DNA of 64,000 nucleotides from Sitta carolinensis. Taxonomy: Eukaryota > Chordata > Aves > Passeriformes > Sittidae. Each line of letters starts with the position of its first letter. The stretch's first letter is position 1. Of the stretch, positions 34,372 to 46,800 are shown piece after piece. The DNA lies in assembly GCA_032173965.1 (NCBI GenBank), contig CM063283.1:110307108-110371107 (forward strand). The letters are read 5' to 3'. The translations under genes were made by a program, and so were the position numbers. A model generated the notes under the pieces. The model ran no database searches. It worked only from the letters and a program-made list of their open reading frames with translations, and was not told where the DNA came from.

Positions 34372-37300
34372 AACCAAAGAGAGAAAGGGAAAAAAGAAGG
34401 TAAACAAAGCAGGCTTTTCTATTTCCTTCTAAGATCATACATACCCTGAACTAGGAAAGCTGCATCCTCTTGGACTGCCACCTGGACAACCATTGCTCCT
34501 GCCCCTCAGTGCTGCTGGGAGCCTGGCTGGTGCCAAGGCAATGCCAGGGAGGGGTCTCTGCTGTTTTGGGGGGACCAGCAGGAGCTGCAGAGCCTGACAC
34601 GGCCAGCACAACACACGGAGCAAAACGTTCCTTAATGCACGACTGCTGCTGGTGCTGCAAGCTGAGAGCCTCGGCTGCCCCCTCACCTGACTTACCCCTC
34701 AAAGCCCAGATTTCAACCTCGTGGTTGGCCTTGTCTGCTTTTTATAGAGCTCCCTTTCCTCTCAGTTTGTGAAACCATGCCATCTTTTGTACTTATTCCC
34801 TAATCCATGCAGGAGCACACGTCCAGTCTCAGAACACGCTTGTCTTCACAGCTGACAAAGTCAAATGTTGCAGCAATTATACCTTGGGTTTGCTTGACAA
34901 TTTTAGCAACTGCTTCTCTTCATTTCTTCAAAGGGGCACTAATGAAGCCTAGGCTTTGGTTTACACCAGGAAGAGAAGATAGAGAAACCTTCTTCCCTGC
35001 ATCCTGCCTGGATACCATTTTCCAAATATTTTGTCTGGGAGAAAGTCAGGGCTGCAATAGAAAAGCCTACCATGTTATGTGAAGGGAAAACTTTGGGGAA
35101 TTTCGTGAAGCAGCCAAGTGGGAAAGATGAAGGGTTTAACAGAATGCCTATAATTCCAGTCATTTTGTGGAAACATCCAAGCATTTATTCTAAATAAAAG
35201 CAAACAGCTACTCTAGACTTACAAATACTCCATCTTTAAACTCCAATACTTTATGTTCCTAAGACAGATTTTTAAGATTATACAACTTGCCAAGTAACAT
35301 AGACCTTGTCTTCATCACACCACACCTGGTTTTCTGTACTAGCAGATGTCATCAAATATCAAAACATATGTATCAGGAGAAGAATCTAAAATGCTACCAG
35401 TGGAAAGATGAGCATAGTTGAGCTCATAATCTGGAAGAAGAAAAATCTCTCTCAAGAGCTACTTTCTTGCAAAAAAGCCCTCAGGATTCACAATGTGTAA
35501 GGACAGTGCTCACAGAGATGTCTGCATCACCCTACTCTCTCTGAACAAAAAAATAAAATCTGCATTTAAAGAGAGGAGTAATCACGGAGTGGTTTGTTTT
35601 GTTTTACTTTCTGGAAAGGTGCTTGTAAGTGAAATACAGCGTGTCTAATTGTAGATGAAGGAGAAAATAGGGATTTCCTTCTGGTGTTATCAATGTTAAG
35701 CACAGGACAAGAAAGAGAATACATAGGGAAATCTTGACCTTCTACAGAGGAACATTTCTCCTCAAAAATCCTCCAGTTCCTAATTCAGGCATTGTCAATG
35801 CTGTTACCCTGAAATCCTTCACACTGCATTGCAGGGCACTCGCTGCTTTGTAATCCTGCTTCTGGTTTTGCCATCCCCCCATCATTAATTCATTCCTATG
35901 TTGTTTCAGCCCTTCTTCTGTTTTAGCAAGGAAGGAGCTACAGAAAACAGTAAAGAAGGACTCCACTCAACAGGACTCTAACTTTTTCCTGCTATACTGT
36001 AAAACTGAAGAGCCCTAAATGGAACAGTTTGATGGAAGAAGCCAAGAAACCAGCTTGTGTGCTTGCTTAGATGGAGAGGAGCAGAACCTGCAGCATCTCT
36101 GCAAATAACATCCCTGACAAGGAGTGAATATAGCTTCAGAGACTCCAGCTCCTTTGCTAGTCCCTAATAAATGTATGAGAAGCACAGCACCAATGGTCAG
36201 CCAGGCAGAACACACACCAGAGTAGAATTTATGATTGAACAGGCAAACAAAGCAGCATTTACATGTCTGCGTCTATAAATCTGGTAGCACTAGAGCAAGA
36301 GTAACAACAATGAAGCCCATAAACAAACCTATTCACAGGGAGCAGGGCAGAGAAAAGAAAGGTGTCTTGTTGGGAAGAAAAGACATAGAAGAAACACACT
36401 CTTCCCAGGAGTTAACACAAGACCAACCACAAACTGCCCTGACTCCTGTGACAGAACAGAGCCCTTGGACTATAAGTTAAGCAGCAAAATATGAGCTGCA
36501 TGCTCATGTTATTGACCCAAGAACTCACACATCAACACATAACTTGGAGCTGTTAGAAGTTCCTTAATTAAAGGCACATTTGTGGCTCACTTACTCCAGC
36601 CAGCAGGAGAGGTTCTGGCAGGCAAAGCAGACAGGCAAGATCCAACCCAGGAAAAGACATGCAGACAGCAGGAGGAGATAAACTTGCAAGAAAAAAATCA
36701 TGCTCTAAGCACAGACCCTTGCACAGAAAAAGGTGAAGGGCCAGCAGCTGGCTCAGAGTGGAGGTGTTGCAGCACAGAACATCCACACAAGGCAATACAA
36801 AAAGCAATCAAAAATACCCTGCTCACGAGCTACAGGGACAGGGAGCCTAAATGACCTCCTCTGTTCAGAAGGGGCAGAGTCAGACATAAAATAAGCAATC
36901 AAAATTCTCCATGCTGGAAAGGACAGGAAGTTTAAAAGCACATAAATGGGGCAGAGTGAAAGTCCATGTTCGTCCACATTGTGCCCAAATATCAGGCAAA
37001 CAGCAGGAAAGAAAAGTCCAGAGCACCACAAAAAGCAGAAAGGTGATTTAAGGTGGGCAGCTCTACTTTATTCCTTATCTTCTAAATATAATTTTAAGTT
37101 TTACTGTTTAATTTTGGAACACAACTGTGGTTCTGCATAAGACACTGAATCGGGTTTATGGTTTATTTCTTGTTTTTTCTGTTGTCTTGCAACACAAAGT
37201 TGGCAGATTATTTTCTTCTCTGCATCACTACTTCACCTCCCAAATTTGGCTATTCTTGAATAAGAATTAGGTAATTAATTAATTAATAAGGATAATAATG

Positions 37301-37811
37301 AATAAGAGGAATTTCCTGTCAAGGAGAAACTCCTGGGAGTTTTTACAGTGCCTGGTATAATGGGACCTTAACCCAAATTTATATTTCAGGGTACTACTAA
37401 ATTTGAAAATGGTCACTTAGACATTTTACAATGCCTGAATGAATCCACTGCTGCAGAGGGAGCTTCACATTAATGCAGAAAAAGTAGGTCATTTTACCAA
37501 AAAAGCATTATTTGTAAACCAGGCAGAACCAGTCAGCTGATGTGAGAGAACACCCCACCATGGGGACTATCATGACTAAACCCTGCAGGACTGGTTTCAT
37601 GGTGTGTGGACACAAATTCAGTCCCTGAATCCACACCACTGCCTTGAGCTTAGCCAGTGACTGCTGTCGTTTCATGATGTGGTGGTTTCTCATGACTTTC
37701 TGCATGAGTGAGACCCCAAAGTGCCTTTTGAAACAGGGATTAATCACTCTAAAGAAAAATGCTTTTAAGATCTAAGTCCATTTGTGTAAATCTTGGCCCA
37801 AATCTTTATAT
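34372..37811. other. Gene-free unique sequence
   Basis: No supportable gene. A moderately GC-rich patch at about 34,480-34,700 carries short overlapping frames. A TTAATTAATT run lies at 37272-37288. The rest is unremarkable. Confidence 0.6.
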
Positions 37812-37883
37812 ATATATATGTAAGTATGTCTATATATTCATATATATACATATATGAATATATAGACATACTTACATATATAT
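37812..37883. repeat. 72-bp near-perfect AT-rich palindrome
   Basis: Pairing position by position around the centre 37847/37848, 35 of 36 base pairs are complementary; the only mismatch is 37846/37849. The arms contain non-repetitive words (TGTAAGTATGTC on the left, GACATACTTACA on the right), so this is a true inverted duplication and not just an AT dinucleotide run. There is essentially no loop, so it could form a cruciform or a long hairpin. It adjoins a GT repeat. Confidence 0.95.
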
Positions 37884-37901
37884 GTGTTGTGTGTGTGTGT
37901 G
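37884..37901. repeat. GT microsatellite
   Basis: GTGTTG followed by (TG)n, 18 bp in all, directly at the right end of the palindrome. Alternating purine/pyrimidine sequence can adopt Z-DNA. Confidence 0.85.
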
Positions 37902-40900
37902 CATTTTTGTCAGTACTAATTATTATTTTTCCCACAGAATTGTAAGAGATAAGGTGCCAAGTATGAAAGAGAGAGGAAGGCAGCTGGGTTGAAAGCAAAG
38001 GGATCTTTGTGTCCCATCAGAAAGAAGTGCTGGTGGCACTTCTTCTACAGCTTTACTCAGTTTTCTTGGTGGAGACCTCCTACACAAAGGTTTATAGTAG
38101 CACTTCAAAATACCACCGTGGGAGACAGGAAGATAGTGAGGAAACAAATATGCAGAGAAGGTAAGTGGAAACCAGATGAAAAAGCAATATAAAAACACAG
38201 TAATTCTGTGGTCTCCACTGTTCCTCTCACCAATCTGTGACATTTGGTAAACTGATTTATAGCTCGATCTGTTCATTATCAAAAGCAATTGACCAAATTC
38301 TTGGTCTTCAAAAGAAGCTACCACCTCTATAAATTAGGCCACTGCAAAGTATCTCCCTTCTTCCTCACTCTGGAGTTCATTTGCCTCTGATAAACAGCTA
38401 TTGATACAAGATAAGTAATGCTTTATACTCTTTCACACCATTCCTAGACCTCAGGGAAGGTGAAGGCAGTGGGGCAGGTGATAGGGATTGTGGATTGCAG
38501 CAGGTCAGGAAGATCATTTCATATGACAGAAAGGGTATTTCAAACTAAGGACCAATAATAAGAGATATAAAGAGGATTTCTGACATTTTGGATACAATTT
38601 CAAACCACTGTTGCATTTATTAAAAAAAACCAAATCAAACCAAACTCAACCCCACAAAATTCAAGAGACCTTGAGGTCTGCCAAGGATTTATTCACTGTG
38701 TGACTGCCATCAAGTTCATTCCCTTCCAGATGCTTCTGTTTGCTTTGTCTTAACCATTTCATTTCTTTGGGGCAGGGAATATTTCCTTGTCTGTGTTTTC
38801 ACAGAAATCAGAGCAAGGGCACTCCAGCCTTGAGTGATATCCCTTGCTGGTATTTTAATAATGATACCTAAAGATTCATTTAGAGCAGATGGGCTCAAAG
38901 TCTTCCGACGAGCAAGGAAGTTAAATGCTGGTTTTGGTTAAGGACACTTTGAATAAATTCAGGGCTCTGAAGCCACAGACAGCTCAGCAGAACCAATTTA
39001 ACCACTGGTAGCCCCTCAGGTGAGAAATGTAATCTGCTCCCATAAAGCAGCTGCAGCATTTCCTTCCAGACAAAACTCTGCTGCCCACAGCAATTCCTCA
39101 CCAGTCTGCACAAAAGTAAACTGACCTACAGATGCTGCTGAGCCTGGGGCCAGGGAGACAGGAAAATGGCCCTAGATCAGTTGCCTGGAAGAAAAAATAA
39201 AATAAAATAAAATAAAAACAGAAACAAACCATTCAAGCAAATACTTTTTTAAAAAACCCATCAAAATACAAATATGATGGGAAATGCAACATTCAAAGGA
39301 AACTCTCAGAAAATAAGCAGAGCAAGTTGGGTTTTGTTTTTTTTTTTTCAATTAAACGAAAGAATAGTAGCTTTTTCAAAGGAGATACTTAATCAGAAAC
39401 TCAGTGCATCCCAGATTTAGTTTATTTATGTAGTTGCCAAGTTCACCTATTTTATTACCAATGGAAAAGTGGAGATTTTTCAACTATTAGGGGTTATGAG
39501 TATTATATATTTTACCATTAGAGCACATTCACAGGATTTTCTTATTTGTGCCTCACAACTGATTCTTTAAACTGTGTAATATATACTCATCAAAATGCTC
39601 ATTAATCAATGACCACATACTCCATAAAGGGGTGGGGAAAAGGATATATTACAGACCATTTGTCTATTTAGAATTAGATTTCCCAGTCTAGGTTTATCTC
39701 CATATTTTCAGTTAATTTCCTTATACAGATCCCACTAGCTGTTTGTCTCTAGAACCAAAGCAAATTCTGCACCCATTTAATGTAATTCCTTCGCATGTTT
39801 ATTCATTTCAATACTAATTTTTTTTCACTTCTGACACTTTCCAAGATGTTTTCATTTTTTTCAAGTGATGTGAATTGTGCCATTCATTCTGCTGACCTTT
39901 ACAAAAGTAAGAGGAACCTTCATTTTTACAAGTCTCCCATTAACATTCAAAATGTCTATGCCACGTTTCCTCTAGCCAGGTAAATGCAGCTGAGAAGATT
40001 AAATGGTCTGCTTAATTTGCTGATTCCAGCAGAATCATTCAGTCTCACTTAAGGTACACACATTTAAACCAAATGATTCATACAGTGACAGTGGAAACCA
40101 GAGAAATTCCTAATTATTAACTAAAGTGTTAGTGGTAATGTAAAAAGATTGTGGATGGTGTCTCAAGGAATTTTAGCTTGTTGGGTCAGCCTTTTTTGGG
40201 GAGTTAAAGCATCCTAGCAAACCACAGCTAATAACTGTGCTTTATTAGCTCCTTCTGGTTTTCAGCTGCTGTAGGTTTTACTTCTCAGCATCCTTCCTTG
40301 CCCCACAGATTGAGGCTGACTAGATTGGATACTCCTGTCAGGAACTTACTTTTGTCTGCAGTTTTGAAATAGCTGCTAAATTGTTTGATTTTTGTTTTCT
40401 CTATTCTGAAGTCCTTTCCTGGTCCTTCAGTGTTTTTGAAATGTCCAGTTTTCTTAAAAGAGGGTACCGAAGTCTCCCTCACATTTAATGGGATGTGAAA
40501 CCTGGAAATGGACAAATTGTTTTTGTACATCTTGCAATATCTCTGAGAATATAAAATACTCTTCAATTTCTATTGCACCTTTTACAGTCATCACAAAAAT
40601 GAGAATGCTTTACTGCAATATTAAATAAAATTACTATTAAACACTGAGAGAACTGACTTCACCCTCTCCTGAATTTATAAGGAGTAACTACAACTAGCTG
40701 CTCTTTCTTGATGTCACACCAATCAGTCTCTGGAGGATCAGAAAACCCTTTGGAGAACTATTTTTCTTTCCTGGAAGGCTTTAAGCAAAGCTACCAGGAG
40801 AAGGAGACAGACCTAGTCTTAGGTGACTTTCAAGCCTCACATCCACATCACACACAGGCAAACATCTGAGCTGGAAATTTGGCTGGAGTGACTCACAAAA

Positions 40901-43863
40901 GCCCTGTCAATAATCAAACAGAAACCCACGGCCAGTGCAAAGGGGCAGCTGGGGCTGTGTTTTGTGCCTTACACGAAGACTCAGATGATCTAACAGTTCA
41001 GATACTCATGAGGAGGCTGTTTATGTCCTCACAGTCTTTTGAAGACACACAACAACTTTCCAGTCCTGACCTGAGTCACCTTCCAGAGAGAGGAGCACGT
41101 TTACAGGCTGGTGTTGTGCTCAAGAAAATAGTGGTGAATGCAGGGACCCAGCAGCAGCCCTACAGCCATGAAATCTAACCTATAGGCAGAAAAAATCTCA
41201 TTAATATGAAATCTTACCAGGAGGATTATGAAGACATCTGCAGTAAGACAGCTGTCACAATATTTACTTTACATATGACAGAAAAAAAACCCCAAAATGT
41301 TTTAGACACGCTTAAATTGTAACATCTTAATTTGATAATAGCAGTTTATATTAAACGTCCTGATAGAAGTTTGAGAACAGGGGGTAATTTAGAAATAATC
41401 AGGTTGCATCCAACATTACAATTTCAATAGACACAAAATGTTATTTAATAAATCTAGAGTAAATCAAGTCAATTTATCTCTGATGCCACATTCTGTGAGT
41501 TTTCAGCAGAAAAATATTTCATAACTTCTTGGGGGAAGAAAGGGATTTTAGTAGATGCCTAAAGAGAACTCTCACTTCTCCAGTACAGCCAGTTCTGGTT
41601 TAGTTTATGCTAAACACACAAATATATTTACAAAATAATACTACTGTCAAATACAGATACCTTGAAGTGAAGGTTGGGGTGGGGGAGGTCCTGGAAATAA
41701 AGTGCTCTAATTGAAATTTCTTTTAGCAGGAGATAGGCAGGAAGTTTAATAGTACAGTATATACCCCACAAATGACATTTAATAAATTCCCTAAATCTGG
41801 TAGGCAAGTCTCAGTCAGTTTAAAACATCACCTGGGACAGACTTGGTTTGCTTCCTCCCACTCAACCTTGATGCAAATAACATCAAGACAAACCTTTTCC
41901 TTACAGAAAAATTATCATATTGGTGTATCTATACAAAGACAGATTACTCTTTGCTGGAAGAGAGTGTTACTACAGAATCAGTCTCTTCTGTTTGGAGTCA
42001 TTAGAAAACTAGGCAGAAATTATACTAAGCACAAGCCAAATAAGCCATGTAAAATTACAGTTGCGGAGGAGTTTATCATATATGGCTCCACTTTGCCTGA
42101 GGCTCAGGAAGTTTCAGGTTTTCTGCTCTGAAATAACTTCTCAGCCAGGAAATATGAGGGTCTATAAAAAATAGCACTTTTGAATATATATCTGTTACAT
42201 GCAGTTTAAAAACCATGACAGACAAACAAAGACAAAAGAAGTGTTAGTTCCAAGTCAGCAGCAAGTATCTACCATTTATTCATGATTATTAACTTGTGTT
42301 TGGGGAAATGTCCTTCTGAGACAAACCAGCCCCTTCCATCCTTCCCCTGCTTTTCTATTCTTGAGAAGAAACTTCCACTGTATTTTGCCACTACCACTGT
42401 TATTGCCAAGGTATCTGAAAGTTCAAATGGTCTCATGACATGAGAGGTATTTTCTTCTTTCATCCCATCCTGAATAAGCATATCCTCTGTCTGGTCTATA
42501 ATGTTCATTTTGGCTGAAGTTCTTCCTTCCTATCTCCCCCTTAAGCACAGACACACTTTTTCTACATTTCAGGTCTTAAAATCTGTCACTTAACAAAGAG
42601 CTGAGAACAGGAGAAAGGAAAGAATAAAAGCTGGTTTGTTCCATTGTGGAAATCCTTCATATTCTGTTCTAAGAGGGTCTCCCACCTCAGATATTTACCA
42701 ATTCCAGATGTTTCCGTGGGAGGATTAATCCTGCCCCCCCACCCCCAATGAACTTAATTGTTCTATAGCATCCTGCAGGATATGGAGAGGGGAAAAAGAG
42801 GGTACTTTCTTCTTGACCCTTACTGCAAAACAATTTGTACCCTGAATTTGGGAACAGACAGTTTCTCCAATGCTCCCACAGTGTAAATGTGAGCTATTCT
42901 CTGCCTTCAGACTGTGTCATTTCGTTAGAGATATCAAATTGGATTTATTCAGTGATATAACAGGAGTGAACTCCTAAACTACCCACTCGTGTTAGTTTCT
43001 ATCCTAAATTTTCTCATCAGGCATTTGGGAGGTTTTTGATCCTCAGACATCTGCAATTCACTTTGTAAAGTGATAAAGTGACAAGTAAAACAAACAAAGC
43101 AGGGCATGAACCGCTGAAATCTGGCTGGGAGAGCTAGCTGGCAGTACATAATGCATTTTTTCAGCAGGTAGACTGCAGAAACTTGCTTCATTTACTTCAA
43201 GAATGCACTGTGAACTTACTGAAGGCAGCATACCTCTGGAGCCAGAATACACATCAGGGATGGTTTAATTACCTGTGCTGTTCACAGACAGCACAATTCA
43301 ACAGAACCTCATGACAAACCCGGTGGTGAAATTTAAAACACTAAAGGAAGGTGGAGTGTCCTTTGGTGATGGTATTTTTTATTTTAACACCTAAAGAGCA
43401 TCATGTGCTCTGGTCAGCACCAGATTATAGCTGAGGTACTTGGGGGACACTCAGGATTTTAAAAAAAACTAATATTACTCCTCTGCCTTCAATCTATAAA
43501 AATTCTTAGCTGCGTCCCTACATTTCTGGGCTCCTTCAGGATGCAGCTATGCTGTATCCCTTCATCAGGAACCACACAACCCGTGGGGATCTCCTGGACT
43601 CCACAGAAATTCCCCTCCCACACAAAATAATGCTACCCATTTGCAAAACACCTCAGAAGATCAGCCAAACTTTGGAGACTAAAAGGTGGGATGTCACAGA
43701 CAGCAGGGGTGTAAGACCAGACTTTAACCTCTTCAGTACAGACTTTTCCTTTCAAAATTTTTTACTTCCCAAATAAATAACCTGTAAGAGGCTTATATGG
43801 TGTTATAGAATATGACTTCTGAGAAAGAAGCTGCCCCACCAGCCCACTTTTCAGAATTTCAGT
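37902..43863. other. Gene-free unique sequence
   Basis: No supportable gene. It holds an AAAAT pentamer microsatellite (39192-39217), an A/C-rich tract near 38621-38658 and otherwise unique AT-rich DNA. Frames of 133 codons (minus, 37923-38324) and 119 codons (plus, 41772-42131) have no recognisable domain. Confidence 0.6.
39192..39217. repeat. (AAAAT)n microsatellite
   Basis: About four to five tandem AAAAT/ATAAA units. Confidence 0.85.
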
Positions 43864-43883
43864 TCTCTCTCTCTCTCTCTCTC
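43864..43883. repeat. (TC)10 microsatellite
   Basis: Uninterrupted CT dinucleotide repeat of 20 bp, a typical polymorphic marker. Confidence 0.95.
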
Positions 43884-46800
43884 ATATCTGGCCTCCATTA
43901 TTTCCAGGATTTTTTTCAATGAATGCTGAACACTAAGAGTTATTGACATAATTTCTTACTAATTGATTGCAGAACTTTAATCAGTTAGAACCAATAAAGC
44001 ACAGCATACTTGAGTTATGTTCTCTTCCAAAAAAGGCCAATAAAAATAAAGAAATCAAGAGGCAGGATTGAAGAGTTATTAGTGATTCAGTTCCCAAAAG
44101 TAAAAATTTAAAGTGTGTTGTCAATATCTTTTCTCTGTAAATCAGATTCTTAGAAAATCCATCCAGTTAGAAATATACATCCAGATATAAACCCTCCTCT
44201 CTTCCAGATTTATAAATAAATATGCATAGCTAGATTTATATCTCTTTACCTTGCCCTAGTAGAAACAGCTATTAGAAACAATTAAATGATTAACTAATTA
44301 ACATAGCAGCTCACCATTAACAGAATTTTTTTCTTACACTGAGAAGTAGCAGAGTGGAAAATTATCATTCTGTTGCCAGCAGAGCACCAGGAAGCTCTTC
44401 AGAAGCAGTGTGAAATGCAAAAATACACTTTCTTACCCGAGGGGTGCTCTTTTCCCCTCACATTATCACCCGAGTCAGTACTGCAGAAGAGATAAATGTG
44501 TAAGAAACAGAATTACTTTATGGATTAACTACAAGCAATCAGGCTGCGACTTCCTCAGCAGGTTGCCATTTTACAGCTGGGTACTGGTTCTGATCTCACT
44601 GGTCAGGAGAAACGTCATTAAAACCAGAGAAATTGTCTCAGCAAAGCAGAGAGAAGAGCACACCTGCCTTGGCACCTTGCTGTGCTGAGTGATGGGGACC
44701 AGCTTCCCCTGAACTGGAGCAAGACATTTGGGTGGGGACTGTGGGCTAATTTTATTTAGAGCCCTTATGTTCCACATTCTAAAGAAAACCCAAGTGTTTG
44801 TCTTTTTCTTGTTGAAATGCAAGTTAAAATACACAATCACATGACACCAAGCTGCTGACATCATATACATCACATGATGTCATGAATGCTGTCAACACCT
44901 TGCCATATTTATAAAGTAAAAAATAGCCTTTTACAGAAATAGCTTGCATTTTCACTGCTGCATGGCTCTTCTCCTTTTCTTTTATGCATAGAACTAGCAT
45001 AATTCACTTTCCTATGCAAATAAATCCTAGCCTTTATTCAACCCCTCTGGATGCACCTATTTATAAAGGATTAATTCAAAGGCATACAACTTCCTTTTTC
45101 ACAATTTCCTGTTCAAGACCTCCCTGTAACACCTTCTAAATGACAGCAAATAAGTTCCCAAATACCTGCTTTTAACCTTACACAAATTAAGTAGAAACAA
45201 CACCACCCCACCACAAATTAAACAGCAAAAACACCACCTCCACACCCCACATATTTTTATTTTTTCTTCATGTAAGGACCCATTCAGCCTGTGAGCTGTC
45301 AAACACGCTGTGTTCCTGGGTTAAGGAAGGAAAAAAATAGATATGCATTTCTTTGGCCAGGATGGCAAAGCAATGTTCTTACATTGCAGCTGTAAAACTG
45401 AACTCCTAAAACCACTGTTACCACTCTTTTTTGATAATTCTTTTCAACATTTTATGATCAGCCAGTGATCAAAGGTGGAAATCACCTATTCTTTTGCATA
45501 ATCATATTCAGCTACATTTTCTCCCTGGGGCTGGACCATCTTTGCAGGGAGTCCAGTAGAAGTTACACTGGAAGACTCCTTATATTGGCAGTTAAAAAGA
45601 GTTTTGTTTTTATTATGGTATTTAAATCACCCTTCTATTTCCTACTCAGACATGTGGTAATAATAATTAGCAACAAAATAGAGTAATTTGAGTAAATTCA
45701 AACTAATACATTCTCTAGCAAAAAACCTGACAACTTTCTTCTTCATGCCATGTTTCCCCAATTGCCTGTAATTCCCTAGGGTTGGAAGACCTGCCCAAGG
45801 ATAAGCTGTGGATTTTCATCACTGCTGGCTGGGTCATCTTTCTTCTGCAGTCTTTAAAGGAGATCTGGATGGGGAAAAATCTAGAAATTATAAGCATTAA
45901 GGCTTAGAGTCAGAAGATGTGTTGAGATGATTTACTTTATTCAGTTGTGACTCTTTGGATTTTTGCACCCATAATGGCATTCAGCCAATTAAAATGGTCT
46001 CATACACTTACCTGTAGATAAAACATTGTTGTTAAGTCCATTTTGTGCCACTGCAAAATGGCCACTGCTAAGAAACCCTGAACTGCATTTCTCTGAGCCA
46101 TCCTCTACATTACATCAATCACAGACTTCTTGGTGAAAAAGAAGACCATGGGAGTTAACCACTGTAAAAGATACTGGTAATATTACAAAGGGTAGCACCT
46201 TCGCAGCAGGATGCTCCTCATATAAATGAAATAACCCAAGATCATTATTAACACTTCCACTCCTTCTTTCAGAAATTTCTCAAGCTGTATATAGTGTGTC
46301 ACATTGTTTCTTAAATTTGAAGAAGCTAAAACTCACCTTCCAACGCCTCTGAATTCACATGGGTCATGAAGAGCCACTATCTATGAAGCAGGAGATCTTT
46401 ATAATGTTGTATTTGATTTGGAGCTCCACTTCTGCTTTTGCTTGGTTTGACACACTACTCCTCCAGTGCTCCCCTGCTTTCTAAATTGATTGAATCAGCC
46501 TGACTTGATGGCAAAGGGGTTGGGACAGCAACACAGACATTAGTTAGACAGAGTAACAGTCACCAAAGGAGTATTTTGTGATGCATCAAATTCTGCTGAC
46601 ACTGAATGCATACTGTGTTGTGTTGTCAGTTAAAACTTCTTAAGTTGCAGTTCTCAAAAATTACATTTAGCCCTATTTTCAGTTGAAGAAAGAAGCTAAG
46701 TGTTATAAAACCCTATTACAGGAATGATAAGAAATGCAACAAAATATATTACTTAGAAAAGCAAGGAACCTCCTCAGACCAGAACTTACTTAATAGAAAC

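Noticed and set aside
44856..44882. Inverted CRE-like half sites TGACATCAT and ATGATGTCA
   Set aside because: A real 9-bp inverted repeat, but neither half matches the full TGACGTCA site and arms of this length are common by chance in 64 kb.
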